From Buttiauxella ferragutiae (GTDB taxonomy: Bacteria > Pseudomonadota > Gammaproteobacteria > Enterobacterales > Enterobacteriaceae), in the NCBI RefSeq assembly GCF_001654915.1, contig NZ_LXEQ01000028.1: a stretch of DNA of 64,000 bases, one strand, 5' to 3'. The position numbers and the translations under genes are program-made. Numbering within the stretch: position 1 is the stretch's first letter; each line of letters opens with the position of its first letter. The notes below the pieces were generated by a model that was not told the origin of the DNA, ran no database searches, and saw only the letters and a program-made list of their open reading frames with translations. Positions 36,151 to 44,473 of this stretch are shown here, piece by piece.

Positions 36151-37325
36151 GCGTGATTATTGTCGGCGGAGGCATGGCTGGGGCGACGCTGGCGCTGGCT
36201 ATTTCCCGTTTAACTCACGGTAAGTTGCCGGTTCATTTAATTGAAGCGGTGGCCCCGGAATCTGCGGCGCATCCTGGTTTTGATGCGCGAGCTATCGCGA
36301 TTGCGCAGGGGACTTGCCAGCAATTGACGCGTATCGGCGTGTGGCCTGCCATCAAAGACTGTGCAACCCCGATTACCACGGTTCATGTTAGCGATCGCGG
36401 CCATGCCGGTTTCGTCACGCTGGATGCGCAGGATTATCAGATTCCGGCACTCGGGCAAGTCGTGGAACTGCATGATGTCGGGCTGCGTTTGTTCGCTTTA
36501 CTGCGCAAAGCACCGGGCGTGGCATTACATTGCCCGCAGCGCGTTGCCTCGTTCACCCGTGAAACCGATAAAGTCAGCGTCCAGTTGGATAACGGTGAGC
36601 GTATTGAAGGTAAATTGCTGGTGGCGGCGGATGGCTCTCGCTCGCCGCTCGCCGCGCAATCTGGCATTACCTGGCAGCAACAGGATTACCATCAGGTTGC
36701 GGTGATCGCCAACATCACCACTTCACAACCGCACAACGGGCGCGCGTTTGAGCGTTTTACCGAGCACGGCCCGCTGGCGATGTTACCGATGTCCGACGGA
36801 CGTTGTTCGCTGGTGTGGTGCCATCCATTATCCGCTCAGGCTGAAATTGCCCAGTGGGATGACGAGCAATTTTGTAATGAACTGCAACGCGCATTTGGCT
36901 GGCGGCTTGGGCGAATCACACATGCGGGCGCGCGCGCGCAATATCCGCTGGCACTGACCACGGCGACGCAGTCGGTTTCTCACCGCGTTGCGCTAGTGGG
37001 CAATGCTGCGCAAACGCTACATCCGATTGCCGGGCAAGGCTTTAACCTCGGCCTGCGCGATGTGATGTCGCTGGCTGAAAACCTCGCCGCTGCACATGAA
37101 GCTGCCCAGGATATTGGCAGTTATGCAGTTCTGGCTGAATATCAGCAACGTCGTAGCGAAGATAAAATTGCCACCATTGGCGTGACCGATGGCTTAGTTC
37201 AGGTATTCGCTAACCATTGGGCTCCACTGGTGATGGGGCGCAATCTTGGACTGATGGCGATAGAACATTTTACCCCAGCGCGAGACGCGCTGGCTGAGCG
37301 TACTCTCGGCTGGGTTGCGCGTTAA
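36147..37325 (+). CDS. ubiH: 2-Octaprenyl-6-methoxyphenol hydroxylase
   Basis: FAD monooxygenase of aerobic ubiquinone synthesis. 392 residues, as in E. coli. FAD motifs: N-terminal VIIVGGGMAGATLALA (3-18), DG motif VAADGSRSPLA (about 155-165) and GNAAQTLHPIAGQGFNLGLRD (about 281-301). The ATG overlaps the pepP stop (ATGA). Its paralogue ubiI follows. Confidence 0.96.
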   Translation: MSVIIVGGGMAGATLALAISRLTHGKLPVHLIEAVAPESAAHPGFDARAIAIAQGTCQQLTRIGVWPAIKDCATPITTVHVSDRGHAGFVTLDAQDYQIPALGQVVELHDVGLRLFALLRKAPGVALHCPQRVASFTRETDKVSVQLDNGERIEGKLLVAADGSRSPLAAQSGITWQQQDYHQVAVIANITTSQPHNGRAFERFTEHGPLAMLPMSDGRCSLVWCHPLSAQAEIAQWDDEQFCNELQRAFGWRLGRITHAGARAQYPLALTTATQSVSHRVALVGNAAQTLHPIAGQGFNLGLRDVMSLAENLAAAHEAAQDIGSYAVLAEYQQRRSEDKIATIGVTDGLVQVFANHWAPLVMGRNLGLMAIEHFTPARDALAERTLGWVAR

Positions 37326-37350
37326 AACAGGTTTGTTAAAGGAGAGTAAT

Positions 37351-38553
37351 TTGCAAAGCGTTGATGTGGCGATTGTTGGTGGTGGCATGGTGGGTCTGGC
37401 GGTTGCCTGCGGCCTGCAAGGCAGCGGTTTGCGTGTTGCGGTGCTGGAGAACCATCTTCCACAGCCGCAAGCACCTGAATCTGCCCCGGCTTTACGTGTC
37501 TCGGCCATCAATGCCGCCAGCGAAAAGTTGCTGACTCACCTTGGCGCGTGGCCGAAAATTATCGCCCAGCGTGCCAGTTGTTATCACGGCATGGAAGTGT
37601 GGGATCAAGACAGCTTTGGGCATATCGCTTTTGACGATAAAACCTTTGGCTTCAGTCACCTTGGTCACATCGTCGAAAACGCCGTTATCCATCATGCTTT
37701 ATGGCAACGCGCGGAACAATGCAGCGATGTCACCCTGATGGCACCTGCCGAATTGCAGCAAGTCGCATGGGGTGAAAACGAAGCGTTTATTACCCTTAAA
37801 GACGGTGCGATGCTGACTGCACGCTTAGTGGTTGGTGCTGATGGCGCAAACTCCTGGCTGCGTAACCAGGCGGATATTCCACTGACGTTTTGGGATTATC
37901 GCCATCATGCGCTGGTGGCGACCATTCGCACTACTGAACCCCATCAAGCGGTGGCTCGCCAGATATTTCACGGCGAGGGCATTCTGGCTTTCCTGCCGTT
38001 AAGCGACCCACATTTATGTTCGATTGTCTGGTCGTTGTCACCGCTGGAAGCGGAACGTCTGCAACAGGTGAGTGCTGAAGAATTTAACCAGGCGCTGTCG
38101 GTGGCATTCGATATGCGCCTTGGATTGTGTCACGTTGAAAGTGAACGCCAGGTGTTCCCGTTGACTGGCCGCTACGCGCGTAATTTTGCCGCGCACCGTC
38201 TGGCGCTGGTGGGCGACGCCGCACACACCATCCATCCGTTAGCCGGGCAGGGTGTGAACCTTGGGTTTATGGATGCCGCTGAACTGATTGATGAAGTGCG
38301 TCGTTTGCACCGCCAGGGTAAAGACATCGGCCAGTATTTATATCTACGGCGTTACGAGCGCAGCCGCAAGCACAGTGCGGCGATGATGCTTGCCAGCATG
38401 CAGGGTTTCCGTGACCTATTTGCCGGTCAACATCCGGCGAAGAAACTGCTGCGTGATATTGGCCTGAAACTGGCTGATACCCTTCCTGGTGTGAAATCAA
38501 AGCTTGTCCGTCAGGCGATGGGGCTACACGATTTACCGAGCTGGCTTCGTTAA
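37351..38553 (+). CDS. ubiI: 2-Octaprenylphenol hydroxylase
   Basis: FAD monooxygenase hydroxylating C5 of the ubiquinone ring precursor. 400 residues from a TTG start with AGGAGAG upstream, identical in length to E. coli UbiI (VisC). FAD motifs VAIVGGGMVGLAVACG (about 5-20), VGADGANSWLR and GDAAHTIHPLAGQGVNLGF. An upstream ATG (37315) would overlap the end of ubiH and lacks conservation. Confidence 0.95.
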   Translation: MQSVDVAIVGGGMVGLAVACGLQGSGLRVAVLENHLPQPQAPESAPALRVSAINAASEKLLTHLGAWPKIIAQRASCYHGMEVWDQDSFGHIAFDDKTFGFSHLGHIVENAVIHHALWQRAEQCSDVTLMAPAELQQVAWGENEAFITLKDGAMLTARLVVGADGANSWLRNQADIPLTFWDYRHHALVATIRTTEPHQAVARQIFHGEGILAFLPLSDPHLCSIVWSLSPLEAERLQQVSAEEFNQALSVAFDMRLGLCHVESERQVFPLTGRYARNFAAHRLALVGDAAHTIHPLAGQGVNLGFMDAAELIDEVRRLHRQGKDIGQYLYLRRYERSRKHSAAMMLASMQGFRDLFAGQHPAKKLLRDIGLKLADTLPGVKSKLVRQAMGLHDLPSWLR

Positions 38554-38568
38554 ACACTCCTCATACTT

Positions 38569-38598
38569 GCGAGTTGCAGCCGCAGCGCTGTAACTCGC
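38569..38598. repeat. Inverted repeat after ubiI
   Basis: GCGAGTTGCAGC (38569-38580) pairs with GCTGTAACTCGC (38587-38598) with one mismatch. The outer sequence (TCATACTT..GAGTTGCAG and CTGTAACTCG) resembles the two ends of an ERIC element joined with the centre deleted. It may end the ubiI transcript; no T tract. Confidence 0.5.
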
Positions 38599-39011
38599 AT
38601 GACTTAGCGCATCCAGTGTGACTGAGATCACCTTCCCTCATTTGAAAAATTCTAATCTCACCCCTTATCTCGGATTACTTTTTCTCATCCCACGTTTTTA
38701 GCGTTGTAGTGAAATTGTTTCTGAAATGGTCGTAAATGTTAGCTAACACTAAATTTTGACTTAAACACTTCTTAATTATGCGCAGCGTCTCGCATTTTTG
38801 CAGTCGAATACTCTGCATCATGCCTCCCTGGTTTTGGTCATAAGCTAATGCAATGACGGTTTGTGCCTTATGGTTTACTCCCCCATTCAGTGGTAAGTTC
38901 AGACAAAAGGTAACGTTTGCGTCGCCCTCGGGATCGATGGTGATGCTGGGTTTCGTCTGACGAAAAGAAAAGCGAACAGCGCTTTTCAACCAGATGGTTA
39001 AAGAGGAAAAA
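38599..39011 (+). promoter_or_regulatory. gcvTHP control region
   Basis: About 410 bases without a credible gene. In E. coli the corresponding long region holds GcvA, Lrp and PurR sites. A PurR-like box is at 38907-38922; other sites were not assigned. A 104-codon minus-strand frame here starts with TTG and lacks a ribosome binding site. Confidence 0.6.
38907..38922 (+). promoter_or_regulatory. Candidate PurR box of gcvT
   Basis: AAGGTAACGTTTGCGT matches the PurR consensus ACGCAAACGTTTGCGT at thirteen of sixteen positions, with a perfect right half. It lies about 100 bases before the gcvT start, where the E. coli gcv transcription start and PurR site lie. Confidence 0.65.
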
Positions 39012-40109
39012 ATGACTCAAAAGACCCCTTTGTTTGAACAGCACAATCTCTGCGGTGCACGTATGGTGGATTTCCATGGCTGGATGATGCCATTGCACTA
39101 TGGGTCGCAGATTGATGAGCACCACGCAGTGCGCAACGATGCCGGTATGTTTGATGTTTCACACATGACCATTGTTGATCTTAAAGGCAGCCGTACCCGC
39201 GAATTCCTCCGTTACTTAGTGGCAAACGACGTTGCCAAACTGACCCAGCCGGGTAAAGCCCTCTACACCGCCATGCTCAACGCCTCCGGCGGTGTCATCG
39301 ATGACCTGATTATCTATTTCCAGAGCGAAGATTATTTCCGCCTGGTGGTGAATTCCGCCACGCGTGAAAAAGACCTGGCCTGGATTAATCAACACGCCGA
39401 ACCGTTCAGCGTTTCTGTCACCGTGCGTGATGACCTGGCGCTGATTGCCGTTCAGGGGCCAAACGCTCAGGCCAAAGCTGCGCAGCTGTTTACCGAAGAA
39501 CAGCGTAAAGCAGTGGCAGGCATGAAACCCTTCTTCGGTGTTCAGGCGGGTGACCTGTTTGTTGCGACCACCGGTTATACCGGCGAAGCGGGTTACGAAA
39601 TTGCTATGCCAAATGAGAAAGCGGCCGAATTTTGGGCGCAACTCGTTGAGGTTGGCGTGAAGCCTTGCGGACTGGGCGCGCGTGACACACTACGTCTGGA
39701 ATCCGGCATGAACCTCTACAGCCAGGAAATGGATGAAAGCGTTTCTCCGCTGGCCGCCAATATGGGCTGGACCATCGCCTGGCAGCCAGAAGACCGCGAT
39801 TTCATTGGCCGTGAAGCACTGGAACTCCAGCGCGAGAAAGGCACCGACCAGCTCGTTGGCTTGATCATGACCGAAAAAGGCGTATTACGTAATGAGCTGC
39901 CTGTTCGCTTTACGGATGAATCAGGCAACATTCATGAAGGCGTAATCACCAGCGGGACATTCTCACCAACGTTGGGCTACAGCATTGCTCTGGCACGCGT
40001 TCCTGCGGGCATTGGCGAAACAGCCATTGTGCAAATCCGTAACCGAGAAATGCCGGTAAAAGTGACTAAACCTATTTTTGTTCGCGGCGGTAAAGCTGTC
40101 GCGCAGTGA
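39012..40109 (+). CDS. gcvT: Glycine cleavage T protein (aminomethyltransferase)
   Basis: Transfers the methylene group from lipoyl-GcvH to tetrahydrofolate, releasing ammonia. 365 residues (E. coli 364). The folate-binding N-terminal FHGWMMPLHYGSQIDEHHAVR region (about 20-40) and GLGARDTLRLE (about 222-232) are conserved. GAGG precedes the ATG. Two in-frame lysine and glutamate codons upstream are not conserved. First gene of gcvTHP. Confidence 0.97.
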   Translation: MTQKTPLFEQHNLCGARMVDFHGWMMPLHYGSQIDEHHAVRNDAGMFDVSHMTIVDLKGSRTREFLRYLVANDVAKLTQPGKALYTAMLNASGGVIDDLIIYFQSEDYFRLVVNSATREKDLAWINQHAEPFSVSVTVRDDLALIAVQGPNAQAKAAQLFTEEQRKAVAGMKPFFGVQAGDLFVATTGYTGEAGYEIAMPNEKAAEFWAQLVEVGVKPCGLGARDTLRLESGMNLYSQEMDESVSPLAANMGWTIAWQPEDRDFIGREALELQREKGTDQLVGLIMTEKGVLRNELPVRFTDESGNIHEGVITSGTFSPTLGYSIALARVPAGIGETAIVQIRNREMPVKVTKPIFVRGGKAVAQ

Positions 40110-40132
40110 ATTTCGAAATCAGGAGAAAAACA

Positions 40133-40522
40133 ATGAGCAATGTGCCGAACGAATTGAAATACAGCAAAGAACACGAATGGCTGCGTAAAGAAGCTGATGG
40201 GTCTTACACCGTAGGTATCACCGAACACGCGCAAGAGCTGCTGGGCGATATGGTGTTTGTCGACCTGCCAGACGTTGGCTCCACGGTCAGCACTGGCGAT
40301 GATTGCGCCGTGGCTGAATCTGTAAAAGCGGCCTCTGACATTTACGCACCTATCAGCGGTGAAATCATCGCTGTGAACAATGAGCTGAGCGATACGCCAG
40401 AGCTTATCAACAGCGAGCCATACACTGGCGGTTGGATCTTCAAAATCAAAGCTAGCGACGAATCCGAACTGGACGAATTGCTGGATGCAACGGCGTACGA
40501 AGCGCTGTTAGAAGACGAGTAA
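40133..40522 (+). CDS. gcvH: Glycine cleavage H protein
   Basis: Lipoyl carrier that shuttles the aminomethyl group between GcvP, GcvT and the L protein. 129 residues, as in E. coli, with the lipoylated lysine at position 65 in AESVKAASD. AGGAG ribosome binding site. A palindromic repeat pair separates it from gcvP. Confidence 0.97.
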   Translation: MSNVPNELKYSKEHEWLRKEADGSYTVGITEHAQELLGDMVFVDLPDVGSTVSTGDDCAVAESVKAASDIYAPISGEIIAVNNELSDTPELINSEPYTGGWIFKIKASDESELDELLDATAYEALLEDE

Positions 40523-40537
40523 TCGACACCGACTCAT

Positions 40538-40625
40538 CCCCTCGCCCCTTTGGGGAGAGGGTTAGGGTGAGGGGAATATCAGCACATCAACCCTCACCCC
40601 GGCCCTCTCCCTGAGGGAGAAGGGG
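40538..40625. repeat. CCCTCACCC-type palindromic repeats in the gcvH-gcvP gap
   Basis: Two copies in inverse orientation: 40538-40574 (CCCCTCGCCCCTTTGGGGAG...GGGTGAGGGG) and 40591-40625 (CCCTCACCCCGGCCCTCTCC...AGGGG). Both can fold, and the pair can also base-pair with each other. They sit inside the gcv operon message. Same family at 43537-43657 and 62223-62259. Confidence 0.85.
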
Positions 40626-40650
40626 AAACACACATCAGGAATCACCGCTC

Positions 40651-43524
40651 ATGACCCAGTCTTTACGTCAGCTTGAAAATCACGAAGCGTTTATCGACCG
40701 TCACATTGGACCGAACGCACAACAGCAACATGAAATGCTGGAAACAGTAGGTGCTCGTTCGCTTAACGAGCTGATTGCTTCAATCGTTCCTGCTGATATC
40801 CAGCTTGCTGAGCCACCGCAGGTGGGTGAGGCTGCTACGGAATTCGCGGCCCTGGCTGAATTAAAGACCATTGCCGGACGTAACAAGTGTTTTAAAACCT
40901 ATATCGGCATGGGTTACACAGCGGTGCAAACGCCACCAGTCATCTTGCGTAACATGCTCGAAAACCCAGGCTGGTATACCGCGTACACCCCGTACCAGCC
41001 TGAAGTTTCACAAGGCCGTCTTGAAGCTCTGCTTAACTTCCAGCAAGTGACTCTGGATTTAACCGGTCTTGATATCGCCTCGGCTTCTTTGCTGGACGAA
41101 GCAACCGCTGCCGCAGAAGCGATGGCGATGGCTAAACGCGTCAGCAAACTGAAGAACGCCAACCGTTTCTTTGTTGCCGCCGACGTACATCCACAGACGC
41201 TGGACGTAGTACGCACCCGTGCTGAAACCTTCGGCTTCGACGTCATCGTTGATGACGCGGCGAAAGTGCTCGATCATCAGGACGTGTTTGGCGTGCTGCT
41301 GCAACAAGTGGGTACCACCGGTGAAGTCCATGACTACAGCGCTCTGATTGTTGAGCTGAAACAGCGTAAAGTCATCGTGAGTGTTGCCGCTGACTTTATG
41401 ACACTGGTTCTGCTGACTGCACCGGGTAAACAAGGTGCTGACATCGTATTTGGTTCCGCACAGCGTTTTGGCGTGCCAATGGGTTACGGTGGCCCGCATG
41501 CTGCATTCTTCGCTGCCCGTGATGAATTCAAACGTTCTATGCCAGGCCGTATTATCGGTGTTTCCCGCGATGCTGCGGGCCGGACTGCGCTGCGCATGGC
41601 GATGCAAACTCGCGAGCAACATATCCGCCGCGAAAAAGCCAACTCCAATATTTGTACTTCCCAGGTTCTGCTGGCAAACATCGCCAGTCTGTATGCGGTG
41701 TTCCATGGCCCGGCTGGCCTGAAACGTATTGCCGGGCGTATCCACCGTCTGACCGATATTCTGGCGGCTGGCCTGCAACAAAAAGGTCTGGTGCTGCGTC
41801 ACAAACATTGGTTCGACACTCTGTGTGTTGAAGTCAGCGATAAAGCCGCTGTGTTGGCACGCGCCGAAGCCAATGAAATCAACCTGCGTAGCGATATTCT
41901 GAACGCGGTTGGCATCACGCTGGATGAAGCGACTACCCGCGAAGATGTGCAGGCGCTGTTCACGGTGTTGCTGGGCGATAACCACGGTCTGGACATCGAC
42001 AAATTAGATCAAAACGTTGCGGGTGACAGCCTGTCTATACCGGCAGCTATGGTGCGTAATGACGAATTCCTGACGCATCCGGTGTTCAATCGCTACCACA
42101 GCGAAACCGAAATGATGCGTTATATGCACTCGCTTGAGCGCAAAGATCTGGCGCTCAACCAGGCGATGATCCCACTCGGCTCTTGCACCATGAAGCTGAA
42201 CGCGGCCGCTGAAATGATCCCAATCACCTGGCCGGAATTTGCCGAACTGCACCCGTTCTGCCCGGCAAACCAGGCGGAAGGTTACCATCAGATGATTTCC
42301 CAGCTGTCTGACTGGCTGGTGAAACTCACCGGTTACGATGCGCTGTGTATGCAGCCAAACTCCGGTGCTCAGGGCGAATATGCGGGCCTGCTGGCGATTC
42401 GTCGTTATCACGAAAGCCGTAACGAAGGCAGCCGTAATCTGTGCTTGATCCCAAGTTCTGCTCACGGCACCAACCCGGCGTCAGCGCAAATGGCTGGCAT
42501 GGAAGTGGTCGTGGTGGCGTGTGATAAACAAGGCAATATCGATCTTCACGATCTGCGTCTGAAAGCCGAACAGGCTGGCGATGCGCTGTCTTGTATCATG
42601 GTGACTTACCCGTCAACCCACGGCGTGTACGAAGAAACGATCCGTGAAGTGTGTCAGATCGTGCATCAGTTCGGCGGCCAGGTTTATCTGGATGGCGCGA
42701 ACATGAACGCACAGGTGGGGATCACTTCTCCGGGTTACATCGGCGCGGATGTTTCGCACCTTAACCTGCACAAAACCTTCTGCATTCCACACGGCGGTGG
42801 CGGCCCAGGTATGGGGCCAATCGGCGTGAAAGCGCACCTGGCACCGTTTGTACCAGGCCATAGCGTGGTGCAGATTGAAGAGATGCTGACTCAGCAGGGC
42901 GCGGTTTCCGCAGCACCATTTGGTAGCGCATCTATTCTGCCAATCAGCTGGATGTACATCCGCATGATGGGCGCGCAGGGTCTGAAGAAGGCAAGCCAGG
43001 TGGCAATCCTGAATGCCAACTATATTGCGACTCGCCTGAAATCTGCTTTCCCGATTCTCTACACCGGGCGCAGTGGGCATGTGGCGCATGAATGTATTCT
43101 CGACATTCGTCCATTGAAAGAAGAAACCGGCATCAGCGAGCTGGATATTGCTAAGCGCCTGATTGACTTCGGTTTCCACGCGCCAACGATGTCGTTCCCG
43201 GTAGCGGGTACGCTGATGGTTGAGCCAACGGAATCTGAAAGCAAACTGGAGCTGGATCGCTTTATCGACGCGATGCTGACTATTCGCACCGAAATCGACC
43301 GCGTTGCGCGTGGTGAATGGCCGCTGGAAGATAACCCACTGGTTAACGCACCGCACACTCAGGACGAAATCGTTGCTGACTGGACGCACCCGTACACCCG
43401 CGAACTGGCAGTGTTCCCGACAGGCCATGGCAACAAATACTGGCCGACCGTGAAACGCCTGGACGATGTGTTCGGTGACCGCAATCTGTTCTGCTCTTGC
43501 GTGCCGATGAGCGAATATCAGTAA
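40651..43524 (+). CDS. gcvP: Glycine cleavage P protein (glycine dehydrogenase, decarboxylating)
   Basis: PLP enzyme that decarboxylates glycine and loads the aminomethyl group onto GcvH. 957 residues, same as E. coli. The C-terminal half carries the PLP lysine in NLHKTFCIPHGGGGPG (about 705-720); the N-terminal half is the paralogous, non-catalytic copy. It completes gcvTHP; glycine cleavage supplies one-carbon units together with serA and fau in this window. Confidence 0.97.
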   Translation: MTQSLRQLENHEAFIDRHIGPNAQQQHEMLETVGARSLNELIASIVPADIQLAEPPQVGEAATEFAALAELKTIAGRNKCFKTYIGMGYTAVQTPPVILRNMLENPGWYTAYTPYQPEVSQGRLEALLNFQQVTLDLTGLDIASASLLDEATAAAEAMAMAKRVSKLKNANRFFVAADVHPQTLDVVRTRAETFGFDVIVDDAAKVLDHQDVFGVLLQQVGTTGEVHDYSALIVELKQRKVIVSVAADFMTLVLLTAPGKQGADIVFGSAQRFGVPMGYGGPHAAFFAARDEFKRSMPGRIIGVSRDAAGRTALRMAMQTREQHIRREKANSNICTSQVLLANIASLYAVFHGPAGLKRIAGRIHRLTDILAAGLQQKGLVLRHKHWFDTLCVEVSDKAAVLARAEANEINLRSDILNAVGITLDEATTREDVQALFTVLLGDNHGLDIDKLDQNVAGDSLSIPAAMVRNDEFLTHPVFNRYHSETEMMRYMHSLERKDLALNQAMIPLGSCTMKLNAAAEMIPITWPEFAELHPFCPANQAEGYHQMISQLSDWLVKLTGYDALCMQPNSGAQGEYAGLLAIRRYHESRNEGSRNLCLIPSSAHGTNPASAQMAGMEVVVVACDKQGNIDLHDLRLKAEQAGDALSCIMVTYPSTHGVYEETIREVCQIVHQFGGQVYLDGANMNAQVGITSPGYIGADVSHLNLHKTFCIPHGGGGPGMGPIGVKAHLAPFVPGHSVVQIEEMLTQQGAVSAAPFGSASILPISWMYIRMMGAQGLKKASQVAILNANYIATRLKSAFPILYTGRSGHVAHECILDIRPLKEETGISELDIAKRLIDFGFHAPTMSFPVAGTLMVEPTESESKLELDRFIDAMLTIRTEIDRVARGEWPLEDNPLVNAPHTQDEIVADWTHPYTRELAVFPTGHGNKYWPTVKRLDDVFGDRNLFCSCVPMSEYQ

Positions 43525-43536
43525 GTTTTAACACCA

Positions 43537-43657
43537 CCCTCACCCTAACCCTCTCCTTGATGGAGAGGGGACCCGTTCGGTTTTCTCCCTCTCCCTGATG
43601 GAGAGGGGACCCGTTCGGTTTTCTCCCTCTCCTGGGGGAGAGGGGCGGGGTGAGGGC
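43537..43657. repeat. CCCTCACCC-type repeat with internal 38 bp tandem copies
   Basis: Outer arms CCCTCACCC (43537) and GGGTGAGGG (to 43657) enclose a 38 bp unit repeated twice (43551-43588, 43589-43626) with a partial third from 43627. Each unit has CTCTCCNTGATGGAGAG, itself a hairpin. It lies between gcvP and ygfF and may act as the gcvP terminator. Confidence 0.88.
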
Positions 43658-43677
43658 GCTACAACGTTGGAGGTAAA

Positions 43678-44421
43678 ATGGCCGTCGCATTAGTCACCGG
43701 CGCAAGCCGTGGTATCGGTAAAGCCACCGCCATCATGCTGGCGCAATCTGGCTACAAAGTCGTCGTAAACTACCAGCGTAATAAACAAGCAGCCGATGAA
43801 GTGATTTCAACTATTCACGCGGCGGGCGGCGAAGCTATTGCTATCAAAGCGGATATCGCCGATGAACTGCAAGTCATGGCAATGTTTGTGGAAATCGACA
43901 ACGCCTTCGGCCCTGTGACCGCGCTGGTCAACAACGCGGGCATTCTGTTCCAACAATCCACCATCGAAGAACTCACTGCTGAACGCATTAACTGCGTGTT
44001 AGCGACTAACGTCACTGGTTATTTTCTTTGTTGCCGCGAAGCCGTCAAACGCATGGCAATTCGCCATGGTGGAAATGGCGGGGCGATAGTTAATGTCTCG
44101 TCGGCAGCATCACGTCTGGGCGCACCTGGTGAATATGTTGATTATGCGGCGTCAAAAGGTGCGGTTGATACCCTGACAACAGGGCTTTCTGTGGAAGTTG
44201 CGGCGCAGGGGATTCGTGTCAATGGCGTGCGTCCTGGTTTTATCTATACCGAAATGCATGCTTCGGGTGGCGAAGCCGGGCGAGTTGATCGGGTAAAAGA
44301 TCTCTTACCGATGAAACGTGGCGGCCAGCCAGAAGAAGTCGCTCAGGCCATCGTCTGGCTGCTTAGTGATAAAGCCTCCTATGTGACAGGCAGTTTCCTC
44401 GATTTAGCCGGCGGTAAATAA
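43678..44421 (+). CDS. ygfF: Short-chain dehydrogenase YgfF
   Basis: 247-residue SDR oxidoreductase, full length against E. coli YgfF. NAD(P) motif TGASRGIGKA (7-16), NNAG motif VNNAGIL (about 83-89), catalytic serine in NVSSAAS and YVDYAASKG (Tyr/Lys, about 158-166). GGAGG precedes the ATG. Its substrate is unknown. In K-12 the next gene is bglA; here a 5.7 kb redox cluster follows. Confidence 0.93.
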   Translation: MAVALVTGASRGIGKATAIMLAQSGYKVVVNYQRNKQAADEVISTIHAAGGEAIAIKADIADELQVMAMFVEIDNAFGPVTALVNNAGILFQQSTIEELTAERINCVLATNVTGYFLCCREAVKRMAIRHGGNGGAIVNVSSAASRLGAPGEYVDYAASKGAVDTLTTGLSVEVAAQGIRVNGVRPGFIYTEMHASGGEAGRVDRVKDLLPMKRGGQPEEVAQAIVWLLSDKASYVTGSFLDLAGGK

Positions 44422-44460
44422 AAAAGGCAGTTGCCTGAAACTTCAGGTGAACTGCCTTTT
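44422..44460. terminator. Bidirectional terminator between ygfF and the peroxidase gene
   Basis: AAAAGGCAGTTGCCTGAA pairs with TTCAGGtgAACTGCCTTTT around a two-base loop, with A and T tracts on both sides. It suits the two convergent genes. Its left arm shares 15 bases with the hairpin at 46054-46087. Confidence 0.88.
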
Positions 44461-44473
44461 CCTGCAAACGGTT

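Noticed and set aside
38675..38989. 104-codon minus-strand open frame upstream of gcvT
   Set aside because: It begins at TTG with no ribosome binding site and lies in the long gcv control region known from E. coli. Coding is not supported.
40538..43657. Possible CRISPR-like repeats around gcvP
   Set aside because: Units are palindromic, few and unevenly spaced, without unique spacers of constant size or cas genes.
43343..43690. Minus-strand open frame over the end of gcvP and the repeat
   Set aside because: Its protein is the translation of the CCCTCACCC repeat and the antisense of gcvP.
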